Assembly (NCBI GenBank): GCA_903900155.1
Contig: CAIUMD010000030.1
Span: 1-64,000, forward strand
Direction: 5' to 3'
Length of the DNA: 64,000 bases
From: an uncultured Caulobacterales bacterium
Lineage (GTDB): Bacteria; Pseudomonadota; Alphaproteobacteria; Caulobacterales; Caulobacteraceae
This document shows, one piece after another, positions 1 through 6,691 of this stretch; the stretch's first letter is position 1; each line of letters starts with the position of its first letter. The position numbers and the translations under genes were made by a program. The notes under the pieces were generated by a model. The model saw nothing but the letters and a program-made list of their open reading frames with translations, ran no database searches and was not told where the DNA came from.

Positions 1-257
1 GTCGTTTCTGTGTTCCAGGGTCGACTACCTCGGGGATGGACGAAGTTGCGGCTGTTACCCCGCACCGACGAGCGCGCCCGCTCGATCGCCCCCCGCCGCC
101 GCAATCGGTCGCTGGCCATGCGCCCTTTCCCCGCGACGAGGTGGGATTGATTGTGCAGGGGTTTTGGACGCGGATCATTCAGAGGCAGGTAGAATCGACA
201 AGCGATTGATTTTACTGGGTTCGATTTCGCGAACGCCGGGGATGGAGCGCCTTCTAT
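1..257. other. Left edge, no gene recognised
   Basis: No recognisable coding region. A plus-strand frame is open from the window edge to a stop at 148-150 and could be the C-terminal end of a gene that starts outside the window. Its Arg-rich translation matches no family I know, so I do not call it. The stretch before the repeat at 258 is AT-richer (around 150-235) and may hold a promoter or terminator, but no clear hairpin is visible. Confidence 0.3.
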
Positions 258-383
258 CCCCTTCTCCCCTTGCGGGAGAAGGTGTCGGCGAAGCCGACGG
301 ATGAGGGGTCGATAGCCCGATCCGCCGCGCAACCCCTCACCCGACCGCCTCCGGCGGCCACCCTCTCCCGCAGGGGGAGAGGG
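258..383. repeat. Palindromic intergenic repeat, family A copy 1
   Basis: Outer arms CCCCTTCTCCCC and GGGGAGAGGG flank an inner core containing GTCGGCGAAGCCGAC and a central CTCCGGCGG hairpin. The same arrangement recurs at 10175-10291 and 47443-47572, always between genes. It starts 7 bases beyond the stop of the minus-strand methionine aminopeptidase gene, so transcripts of that gene would end in this fold. It has the size and shape of a non-autonomous repeat spread by a transposase encoded elsewhere, but I see no target duplication. Confidence 0.75.
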
Positions 384-389
384 AAAAAT

Positions 390-1136
390 CTAAACCAGCG
401 TCAGCACCAGCGGCCCGTTCCGCGTGGCCACCAGGGTATGCTCGTACTGCACCGTCGCCTGGCGCTGGGGCGGGCGCAGGGTCCAGCCGTCGTCCAGATC
501 CTCGACCCAGTCGGCGCCCAGCGACAGGAACGGCTCGATCGTGAAGACCAGGCCCTCGGGGATGGTGCGGCGGTCGCGCGGTTCGTACCAGGTGGGGATC
601 TCGCGCGGGTCGTCGTGCAGCGAGCGGCCGACGCCGTGGCTGGCCAGGTTGCGGACCAGGCTGTAGCCGTTCTTGTCGGCGAAGCTCTCGATCGAGCGGC
701 CGATCTCGTTCAGCCGCGCGCCGGGCCGCACCGATCGGATGCCGGCCCACATCGCCCGGCGGCCGTCGCGGCACAGGCGCTCGACGCGCTTGGTCACCGG
801 CGGCACCGCGAAGCTGGCGCCGGTGTCGCCATAGTAGCCGTCCAGCTCGGCCGAGACGTCGATATTGATCAGGTCGCCGGCCTTGACCACCGCCTCGCCC
901 GGAATGCCATGGGCGCAGTCGGGCCCCACCGAGATGCAGGTCGCGCCCGGGAAGTTGTAGGTCAGCTCCGGCGCCGAGCGCGCGCCTTCCTTTTCCAGCA
1001 GGGCGCGGCCGATATCGTCCAGCTCGCGGGTGGTCATGCCCGGCTCCAGGGCCTCGCCCATGGCCGCCAGGGTGCGGGCCACCAGGTTGCCGACCGTGCG
1101 CAGCTTCTCCAGCTGGTCTTCGTTCTCGATGGTCAT
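390..1136 (-). CDS. map: Type I methionine aminopeptidase
   Basis: Removes the N-terminal methionine from new proteins in the cytoplasm; a pita-bread fold enzyme with a dinuclear metal site. The 248-residue product shows all metal and catalytic positions of the type I family: His76 in HGIPGE, Asp93 in NIDVSAEL, Asp104 in YGDTG, His167 in SHGVGR, Glu201 in TIEPF and Glu232 in YEHT. The length fits the minimal bacterial type, without an N-terminal extension. The gene stands alone, with the family A repeat beyond its stop and a divergent small membrane protein gene upstream. Alphaproteobacteria often carry more than one copy, so this may be a paralogue of the essential enzyme rather than the only one. 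Confidence 0.95.
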   Translation of the reverse strand: MTIENEDQLEKLRTVGNLVARTLAAMGEALEPGMTTRELDDIGRALLEKEGARSAPELTYNFPGATCISVGPDCAHGIPGEAVVKAGDLINIDVSAELDGYYGDTGASFAVPPVTKRVERLCRDGRRAMWAGIRSVRPGARLNEIGRSIESFADKNGYSLVRNLASHGVGRSLHDDPREIPTWYEPRDRRTIPEGLVFTIEPFLSLGADWVEDLDDGWTLRPPQRQATVQYEHTLVATRNGPLVLTLV

Positions 1137-1214
1137 GGCGGGATCTCCTCAGGTCGGAACGATGTCGGCTTAGATAGGTTGGCGCAACGCCCGTGTCCCG
1201 GCTATCAGCGAGGG

Positions 1215-1541
1215 ATGAGCAACATCCTGGGCCTGCTGGCCGCCCTTACCTGGCCGCTGCCGATGATCACGGCCCTGTTCTTCGTCCTGCGCGACCGGAC
1301 GCTGAAGTATCGGATCGTGTTCGCGGTGACGAGCTTCGCCGGGGTCGGGGCGTTCTGGATGGAAGCCTCCACCGGCAAGTGGGGCTTCATCCCGATGGCG
1401 ATCAGCCTGATGCCCAACGTGCAGCCCGGCTTCTACAAGGCCACGATCCCGGCCGGCGCCGTCTTCGTGCTGACGGTGCTGTATCTGCGGGCCCGCAAGC
1501 GAGCCGCGGCCGCCGCTAAAACAGCACCCTCGGATTCATGA
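1215..1541 (+). CDS. Small three-segment membrane protein
   Basis: Unrecognised 108-residue protein. Hydrophobic segments at about residues 5-22, 32-50 and 78-97 suggest three membrane spans, with a basic Arg/Lys/Ala-rich cytoplasmic tail. The ATG at 1215 follows GAGGG very closely; no better upstream start agrees with the first hydrophobic segment. Its last 26 bases overlap the end of the convergent FAD oxidase gene. It is divergent from the methionine aminopeptidase gene. I can assign no function. Confidence 0.7.
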   Translation: MSNILGLLAALTWPLPMITALFFVLRDRTLKYRIVFAVTSFAGVGAFWMEASTGKWGFIPMAISLMPNVQPGFYKATIPAGAVFVLTVLYLRARKRAAAAAKTAPSDS

Positions 1542-2925
1542 TCCGCGCGGGATCCAGCGCCCCGCGGATCGCGCGCAAGACCGCGACTTCGATCGGGTCC
1601 TTGTAGGTCAGGGCCTCGCCCGTCTTCATCGCCCCCAGGCCATGCTCGGCGCTGATCGAGCCTGCGAAGGTCGCGGTGATGTCGTGGACGATCTTGGCCC
1701 CGGCCTCACGCAGCGCCTCATGAGCGTCGCCGTCGCCGCCGACCGGCTGCAGCACGTCATAGTGGACATTGCCGTCGCCGACATGGCCGAAGGCGACGAT
1801 GCGCGCGCCCGGGAAGGCCTGCTCGATCGCGGCGTTGGCCTGACCGATGAAGTCGGGGATCTTGGAGACCGGCACCGAGATGTCGTGCTTCCACACCGCG
1901 CCTTCCGGCTTCTGGCCGGCCGAGTGGCCCTCGCGGATGTGCCAGAAGTCTTTCATCTGGGTCTGCGTCTGCGCCACGGCCGCATCGGCGATCAGGCCGC
2001 GCTCCAGGGCGCCGGCCAATAGCCTTTCAAGGGCCGCCTCGGCCGCGCCGGGCTCGCCGCTGGCGATCTCGATCAGCACGTACCAGGGGTGGGCGTCCGG
2101 CAGCGGGTCGCGCAGGCCGGGCACATTGCGGACGGTCAGCTCGAAGCCCAGCCGGCCCATCAGCTCGAACGCCTCGACCGCGCCGCCGGTCTCGTCCTTG
2201 GCCCGCGCCAACAGCTGGATGGCGTCGGCCGGCGAGGCCAGGCCGACGATCGCCACGGCCCGCGAGGCCAGGGGCGCATGCAACTTCAGGCTGGCGGCGG
2301 TGACGACCCCCAGCGTGCCCTCGGCCCCGATCAGCAGTTGCTTGAGGTCGTAGCCGGTGTTGTCCTTGCGCAGGCGCTTGAGGCCGTTCCAGATCTCGCC
2401 ATTGGGCAGCACGGCCTCGATGCCCAGCACCTGCTCGCGCATCATGCCATAGCGCAGGACGGCGGTGCCGCCGGCATTGGTCGAGATCAGGCCGCCGATC
2501 GTGCAGGAGCCTTCCGAGGCCACGCCGACGGTGAAGCGGCGGCCGACCTGGGCCGCCTGCTGGTGGGCCTCGTACAGGGTCACGCCGGCCTCCAGCACCA
2601 TGGCGTCGTCGATCGGGTCGACGTCGCGGATGGCGGTCAGCTTCTGGGTCGACAGCAGGATCTCGCCGTGCGGGATCTGGCCCGCCACGAGCCCGGTATT
2701 GCCGCCCTGGGGCGTGATCGCCACGCCCTCGGCGGCGCAGATGCCGACCACGGCCGCGACCTCGGCGGTCGAGCGCGGCGTGACCAGCAGCGGCGTCTCG
2801 CCCTTCCAACGGCCGCGCCACTCGACCAGCTTGGGCGCGATCACGTCCGGATCCTGGCTCCACCCGCCCTCGCCGAGCACGGCCTTCAGGCGGGAGACGA
2901 CATCGGCGGGAACGGGCTTGGTCAT
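1516..2925 (-). CDS. FAD-linked 2-hydroxyacid oxidase/dehydrogenase (GlcD/D-lactate dehydrogenase type)
   Basis: A 469-residue flavoprotein of the vanillyl-alcohol oxidase fold. The N-terminal PCMH-type FAD-binding domain carries PQGGNTGLV at residues 72-80, which grips the FAD pyrophosphate. The C-terminal FAD-oxidase domain has GHVGDGNVHY starting near residue 380 and SAEHG near 425, the His-containing motifs of D-lactate, D-2-hydroxyglutarate and glycolate dehydrogenases. The substrate is probably a D-2-hydroxyacid, which cannot be settled from sequence. There is no signal peptide. It is divergent from vapBC, sharing a 65-base intergenic region that contains the VapBC operator, so the two promoters may interfere. 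Confidence 0.88.
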   Translation of the reverse strand: MTKPVPADVVSRLKAVLGEGGWSQDPDVIAPKLVEWRGRWKGETPLLVTPRSTAEVAAVVGICAAEGVAITPQGGNTGLVAGQIPHGEILLSTQKLTAIRDVDPIDDAMVLEAGVTLYEAHQQAAQVGRRFTVGVASEGSCTIGGLISTNAGGTAVLRYGMMREQVLGIEAVLPNGEIWNGLKRLRKDNTGYDLKQLLIGAEGTLGVVTAASLKLHAPLASRAVAIVGLASPADAIQLLARAKDETGGAVEAFELMGRLGFELTVRNVPGLRDPLPDAHPWYVLIEIASGEPGAAEAALERLLAGALERGLIADAAVAQTQTQMKDFWHIREGHSAGQKPEGAVWKHDISVPVSKIPDFIGQANAAIEQAFPGARIVAFGHVGDGNVHYDVLQPVGGDGDAHEALREAGAKIVHDITATFAGSISAEHGLGAMKTGEALTYKDPIEVAVLRAIRGALDPARIMNPRVLF

Positions 2926-2958
2926 GGGCGGAGGATACGCTTTCGAGGGGGCGGCTGT

Positions 2959-2980
2959 CAGTATATACTGCAGTTTATAC
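2959..2980. promoter_or_regulatory. Probable VapBC operator, overlapping palindromes
   Basis: CAGTATATACTG at 2959-2970 is a perfect 12-base palindrome. It overlaps a 20-base near-perfect palindrome at 2961-2980, centred on CTGCAG, with two mismatches. The site lies directly against the vapB ribosome-binding site GGAGG (2981-2985) and 34 bases from the start of the divergent FAD oxidase gene. Autoregulation by the VapBC complex binding inverted repeats at its own promoter is established for the family; use of this particular site is inference. Confidence 0.65.
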
Positions 2981-2990
2981 GGAGGCGTTC

Positions 2991-3275
2991 ATGGGCATCC
3001 TGATCAAGAACCCCGAGGCCGAACGCGCGGTGCGCGAGCTGGCCCAGCTGACGGGCGAGAGCCTGACGATGGCGATCGAGGTCGCGGTGAAGGAGCGGCT
3101 GGCGGCCAAGCGCGGCGAGGAGCCGCCCCGTCGACGTCGTAGTGTCGCGGAACTGAAGGCGCTCACCAGAAAGTATCTCACGCCCGAAGCGCGCGCCGGC
3201 CTGCTCGCGCCCATCACGAAGGCCGACTTTGACGAGCTTTGGGAAATCCCTGGCGTCACCGATCTCGACGCGTGA
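2991..3275 (+). CDS. vapB: VapB-type antitoxin
   Basis: A 94-residue antitoxin of the Rv0623/PSK-operon transcription factor type. The N-terminal part (about residues 1-45) fits a short ribbon-helix-helix DNA-binding region of the form seen in 'LIKNPEAERAVRELA' antitoxins; residues 45-94 are charged and would wrap the toxin. GGAGG at 2981-2985 precedes the ATG at the right distance. The stop overlaps the toxin's GTG start by four bases (GTGA), giving translational coupling. It should neutralise VapC and repress its own promoter. Confidence 0.87.
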   Translation: MGILIKNPEAERAVRELAQLTGESLTMAIEVAVKERLAAKRGEEPPRRRRSVAELKALTRKYLTPEARAGLLAPITKADFDELWEIPGVTDLDA

Positions 3276-3667
3276 GTACGCTCGTTCTCGACACCTCGGC
3301 GCTGGTCGCCATCGCGCTGGATGAGCCGGAGTGCGACGCCTTTCTTGAACGGCTGGAAGAGGCGGATGACCTGCTGATCACAGCGATGACCTATGTCGAA
3401 CTGGGTATCGTGTTGGTGAGGCGACGCTTCCTGCTCACACGCGAAGATCTCGACGCTTGGCTGATCGACCTTCGTATCCGGGTCGCACGCCAAGCGGTAA
3501 TCGAACCCTTGGCGCTCGACGCGCATCTCCAATACGGCAAGGGCCGCCACCCCGCGCAGTTGAACCTCGGCGACTGCTTTCCCTATGCCCTGGCCAAAGG
3601 ACTCGACGCGCCCCTGCTCTTCAAAGGCGACGACTTCGCCCAGACCGACATCCGCTCGGCGCTCTAG
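3272..3667 (+). CDS. vapC: VapC toxin, PIN-domain ribonuclease
   Basis: A 131-residue PIN-domain protein, the expected size for VapC. The acidic metal-binding residues are all visible: Asp7 in VLDTSA, Glu43 in YVELG, Asp101 in NLGDCF and Asp120/121 in KGDDF. VapC toxins cleave tRNA or rRNA at specific sites when the antitoxin is degraded. The GTG start at 3272 is chosen because it overlaps the vapB stop and places the first catalytic Asp at residue 7, as in the family. The active site looks intact. The stop overlaps the end of the convergent Sua5 gene by four bases. Confidence 0.92.
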   Translation: MSTLVLDTSALVAIALDEPECDAFLERLEEADDLLITAMTYVELGIVLVRRRFLLTREDLDAWLIDLRIRVARQAVIEPLALDAHLQYGKGRHPAQLNLGDCFPYALAKGLDAPLLFKGDDFAQTDIRSAL

Positions 3668-4641
3668 CCGACGAAGCCCGCCGCGCGGCGCAGGCGGTCG
3701 TTGATCGCCTCGCCCAGGCCATCTTCGGGGATCGGGGCGACGGCGATCGCCGAGGGCCGGATGCGGTCGGCGGCGCGGAGATAGGCGAAGAGGTTGGCGG
3801 CGGCTTCGGCCAGGTCGCCGGAGGGGCTCAGGTTGAACACCTGCGCACTTTCCGGCCAATCGCCGAACGCCAGATAGGCCTCGCCGGCCTCGGGGGCCTT
3901 GGCGTTGATCCGCACCGGGGCGTCAGGGGCGTAGTGCAGGGCCAGGCGGCCGGGCGAGCGCTTGGCGTCGTCATCGGCTTCCGCCAGCGGACCGACGATC
4001 TGCTGCAGCTGCACGCGGGTGACGGCGCCGGGGCGCAGCAGGCGCGGCTGGCCGTCAAGGACGGAGACGACCGTGGACTCCAGGCCCACGGCGCACGGCC
4101 CGCCATCCAGGGCGGCGGCGGCCTTGTCGCCGGTCTCGGAGACGGCGTCGGCGTAGGTGGTGGGGCTGGGCCGGCCCGAGCGGTTGGCCGAGGGGGCCAC
4201 GACCGCGCCGCCGAACGCTTCCAGCACCGCGTGCGAGACGGGATGGCCCGGCACGCGGATGGCCACGGTGTCGAGACCGGCGCGGGCCAGGTCGCAGACG
4301 GCGCTCGTATTCTTGATCGGCGCGACGATGGTCAGCGGTCCGGGCCAGAACTCACGCGCCAGGGCGTAGGCGCGCTCGTCCAGGTCGGCGATCCGCGCGG
4401 CGGTCTCCAGGTCGGCGACGTGGGCGATCAGCGGGTTGAAGCGCGGCCGGCCCTTGGCCTCGAAGATCGCCGCCACGGCCGCCGGGTTGGAAGCGTCCGC
4501 CCCCAGCCCGTAGACCGTCTCGGTCGGCAAGAGAACCAGACCGCCGGCGCGCAAGGCGTCGGCGGCGGCCGTTATTTCTTCTTGGCGGTGATCGAGAAGG
4601 CGACCTTCACCTTCGCCGCGATTTCGTCCGTCGACGCCCAT
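3664..4641 (-). CDS. sua5: Threonylcarbamoyl-AMP synthase, Sua5 type
   Basis: Makes L-threonylcarbamoyladenylate from threonine, bicarbonate and ATP, the first step in the t6A modification of tRNAs reading ANN codons. The YrdC domain shows LPTETVYGLGADA, KGRPRFNPL and SANRSGRPSPT. A C-terminal Sua5 domain follows after about residue 215 (RSPGRLALHYAP onwards), so this is the two-domain form. The only standard start upstream of the domain is the ATG at 4641, giving 325 residues and a 70-base overlap with the end of the upstream cytochrome b561-YceI gene. A rare start closer to the domain cannot be excluded. Translational coupling to the upstream gene is likely. Confidence 0.88.
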   Translation of the reverse strand: MGVDGRNRGEGEGRLLDHRQEEITAAADALRAGGLVLLPTETVYGLGADASNPAAVAAIFEAKGRPRFNPLIAHVADLETAARIADLDERAYALAREFWPGPLTIVAPIKNTSAVCDLARAGLDTVAIRVPGHPVSHAVLEAFGGAVVAPSANRSGRPSPTTYADAVSETGDKAAAALDGGPCAVGLESTVVSVLDGQPRLLRPGAVTRVQLQQIVGPLAEADDDAKRSPGRLALHYAPDAPVRINAKAPEAGEAYLAFGDWPESAQVFNLSPSGDLAEAAANLFAYLRAADRIRPSAIAVAPIPEDGLGEAINDRLRRAAGFVG

Positions 4642-5849
4642 TCGCCCTGTCCAACTCCGAACGTCGTCCGGTCCAGGGTGGTTACACCGCGCGCCGTGGC
4701 TGTGTCGCCGTCGATCTTCAGGGTGAAGGGCAGGCTGAGCGGCTTTTTCACGCCGCGCAGGTCCAGGGTCCCGTCGGCGACGAACTTGCCCTCGCCGGTC
4801 TTGCGGAACTTGGTGGCGGTGAAGGCGGCCTTGGGATGCTCGGCGGCCGCGAAGAAGTCGCCGCTGGGCAGGCTCTGGTCGCGCTGGTCGTCGCCGGTGG
4901 CGGCCGAGGCCATGTCGATGCTGACGCTGACCTTCGAGCGATCCAGGGCTTCCGGCGAGAACAGGATGTCGGCGCTCCAGGTCCTGAATCGGCCCTCGAC
5001 GCCGCTGCCCGACCACGAGGCGGTGAAGGTGAGGGTCGAACTTTTCTGCACGGCCCAGGCGACGGGATCCTTCAGCGAGGATTCGGCCGGCGCGGAGGCC
5101 TCGGCGACGGGCGCGGCGGTTTCAGCCGGCGTCGGCGCGGCGACCGGAGCGGGCTCCTCGACAGGCGCAGGCGCGGGCGCTGGGGCCTTCACGGCGGGCG
5201 TGTAGAGGTAGCCGGCGGCGATGACGGCGGCGAGACCCGCGGCCGCCAGCCACAGGCGCGGCTCCTTGATCCCCGGCTTGGCGCCGGCGGCCATGTGACC
5301 GAACACTTCGTCGCGGTCGAGAATCTGGTGCTTGGCCACCGCGCCCAGGTGCAGGAGCAGCAGCAGGTAGGTCGTCTTGACCAGCACGCCGTGACCCAGC
5401 GCGCCGGCGTCACGCCAAGCTTGCTTGGCGCTCTCGGCCAGCTCGGGCAGCACCGGCAGGTGCGGCCACGGGATGGTCCCGTACAGCAGCGTCGGGATCG
5501 GCACCCGGCTGGCCGAGACCATGATCCAGCCCGTCACCGGCAGGCCGATCATGATCACGTAGAAGCCCCAGTGCACGATGTGCGAAGCCGTCCGCTCCCA
5601 CTTCGGCTGGCCCTGGGGCGGGGCCGGCGGCTTGTTGAACAACCGCCAGGCCAGCCGCGCCAGGCTGAGCAGCAGGATGGTGATGCCGATCGACTTGTGC
5701 AGCTGGAACAGGGCGTAGGTGGTCGGGCCCTTGGGGCCATCCCCCATCCGCCAGCCCAGGATGATCTGGAAGAGGATGGCCGCGGCGATCAGCCAGTGAA
5801 TGACGATCGCCACCGTCGTGTAGCGCGTACGGCTCGCGGCCATGGACAT
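4572..5849 (-). CDS. Cytochrome b561-YceI fusion protein
   Basis: A 425-residue fusion. Residues 1-215 are a cytochrome b561 membrane domain with four to five spans and candidate haem-ligand histidines His18, His51, His93 and His167. Residues 218-260 are a Pro/Ala/Glu linker. Residues 260-425 are a YceI-like lipocalin-fold domain, placed in the periplasm. CybB-type proteins pass electrons from quinol; YceI domains bind isoprenoid lipids such as quinones in known structures. Joining them suggests a periplasmic quinone/lipid-binding module fixed to a membrane b-haem. The gene lies 24 bases downstream of a stand-alone YceI gene, probably as one transcript, and overlaps sua5 by 70 bases. Confidence 0.9.
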   Translation of the reverse strand: MSMAASRTRYTTVAIVIHWLIAAAILFQIILGWRMGDGPKGPTTYALFQLHKSIGITILLLSLARLAWRLFNKPPAPPQGQPKWERTASHIVHWGFYVIMIGLPVTGWIMVSASRVPIPTLLYGTIPWPHLPVLPELAESAKQAWRDAGALGHGVLVKTTYLLLLLHLGAVAKHQILDRDEVFGHMAAGAKPGIKEPRLWLAAAGLAAVIAAGYLYTPAVKAPAPAPAPVEEPAPVAAPTPAETAAPVAEASAPAESSLKDPVAWAVQKSSTLTFTASWSGSGVEGRFRTWSADILFSPEALDRSKVSVSIDMASAATGDDQRDQSLPSGDFFAAAEHPKAAFTATKFRKTGEGKFVADGTLDLRGVKKPLSLPFTLKIDGDTATARGVTTLDRTTFGVGQGEWASTDEIAAKVKVAFSITAKKK

Positions 5850-5873
5850 CTCCCAGACTCCCAGAAGCTTGGC

Positions 5874-6506
5874 TTACTTCTTTTCGAATTCGACTTCGAT
5901 GTTCAGCGTGACGTCGTCGCCGACCAGCGGGACGTACTTGCTGACGCCGAAGTCCGAACGCTTGATCGTGGTGGTGGCCGAGAAGCCCGTGCGGGTCTGC
6001 AGCGGGATCATGCCGGAGCCGACGCCGTTGAAGGTGACGTCCAGGGTGACCGGCTTGGTCACGCCGTGCAGGGTCAGGTCGCCCGTCACCGTGCCGTGCT
6101 GGCCGTCGCCGACGTTCACGGCGGTCGAGACGAAGGTCACGGTCGGGTACTTGGCCGCTTCCAGCCAGCCGTCGCCGGCCAGTTCCTTGTTGAACTTCAG
6201 GCCGAAGGCGTCGCCGCCCGTGGCGGTGTCGACCGAGGCCGGATCGATCGTCACGTTGATCTTCGCGGCTTCCGGGGTCTTCGGATCATAGTGGAATTCG
6301 GCTTCGACCTTGGTGAAGCGGAACTGGTAGTTCGAGAAGCCCATGTGCTTGATCTTGGCCACGACCGAGGCGTGGGTCTTGTCCAGCACGTAGTGGCCGG
6401 CCGGCAGGTCGGCGGGCTTGGTCGACGAGACGCCCGGCGCGGCCAGCGCGGCGGGGGCCGTGAAGAGGGCCACGGCGAGCGCGGCATAAGCGTAGGGACG
6501 GATCAT
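5874..6506 (-). CDS. YceI-family periplasmic lipid-binding protein
   Basis: A 210-residue exported protein. The start at 6506 is chosen because it begins the signal peptide (MIRPYAYAALA, cleavage near APAALAAPG) and follows a GGAG site; earlier in-frame codons would mask the signal. The mature part has the YceI pattern HYVLDKTHASV, SNYQFRFTK and a C-terminal DFGVSKYVP, and should fold as a lipocalin-like beta barrel binding a polyprenoid chain. It precedes the cytochrome b561-YceI fusion and resembles the fused domain, so gene duplication followed by fusion is plausible. Role inferred: quinone or lipid handling under stress. Confidence 0.9.
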   Translation of the reverse strand: MIRPYAYAALAVALFTAPAALAAPGVSSTKPADLPAGHYVLDKTHASVVAKIKHMGFSNYQFRFTKVEAEFHYDPKTPEAAKINVTIDPASVDTATGGDAFGLKFNKELAGDGWLEAAKYPTVTFVSTAVNVGDGQHGTVTGDLTLHGVTKPVTLDVTFNGVGSGMIPLQTRTGFSATTTIKRSDFGVSKYVPLVGDDVTLNIEVEFEKK

Positions 6507-6593
6507 CGGGGAGGGCTCCAGGAAAGGAATTACAACAGCACTAGTTGCAGTTCCCCGATCTAGGCACTCCAACACGGCTTTAAAGGCTGAGCT

Positions 6594-6611
6594 GATCACG
6601 AGACCGTGATC
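6594..6611. promoter_or_regulatory. Inverted repeat in divergent promoter region
   Basis: Perfect arms GATCACG and CGTGATC with a four-base loop, in the 185-base gap between the divergent YceI and acyl-CoA dehydrogenase genes. Position and symmetry fit an operator for a dimeric regulator, or a small hairpin. I cannot name the factor. Confidence 0.35.
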
Positions 6612-6691
6612 CTGCACAGAAAGTCGCCGGCGACTTGGCGACGTAACGTCACCCTCCCTAAACAGGCGGCGACCGTCTGGAGTTTATCGGC

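Noticed and set aside
258..383. CRISPR array
   Set aside because: The repeats are dispersed single palindromes with internal hairpins, with no regular spacers and no cas genes in the window.
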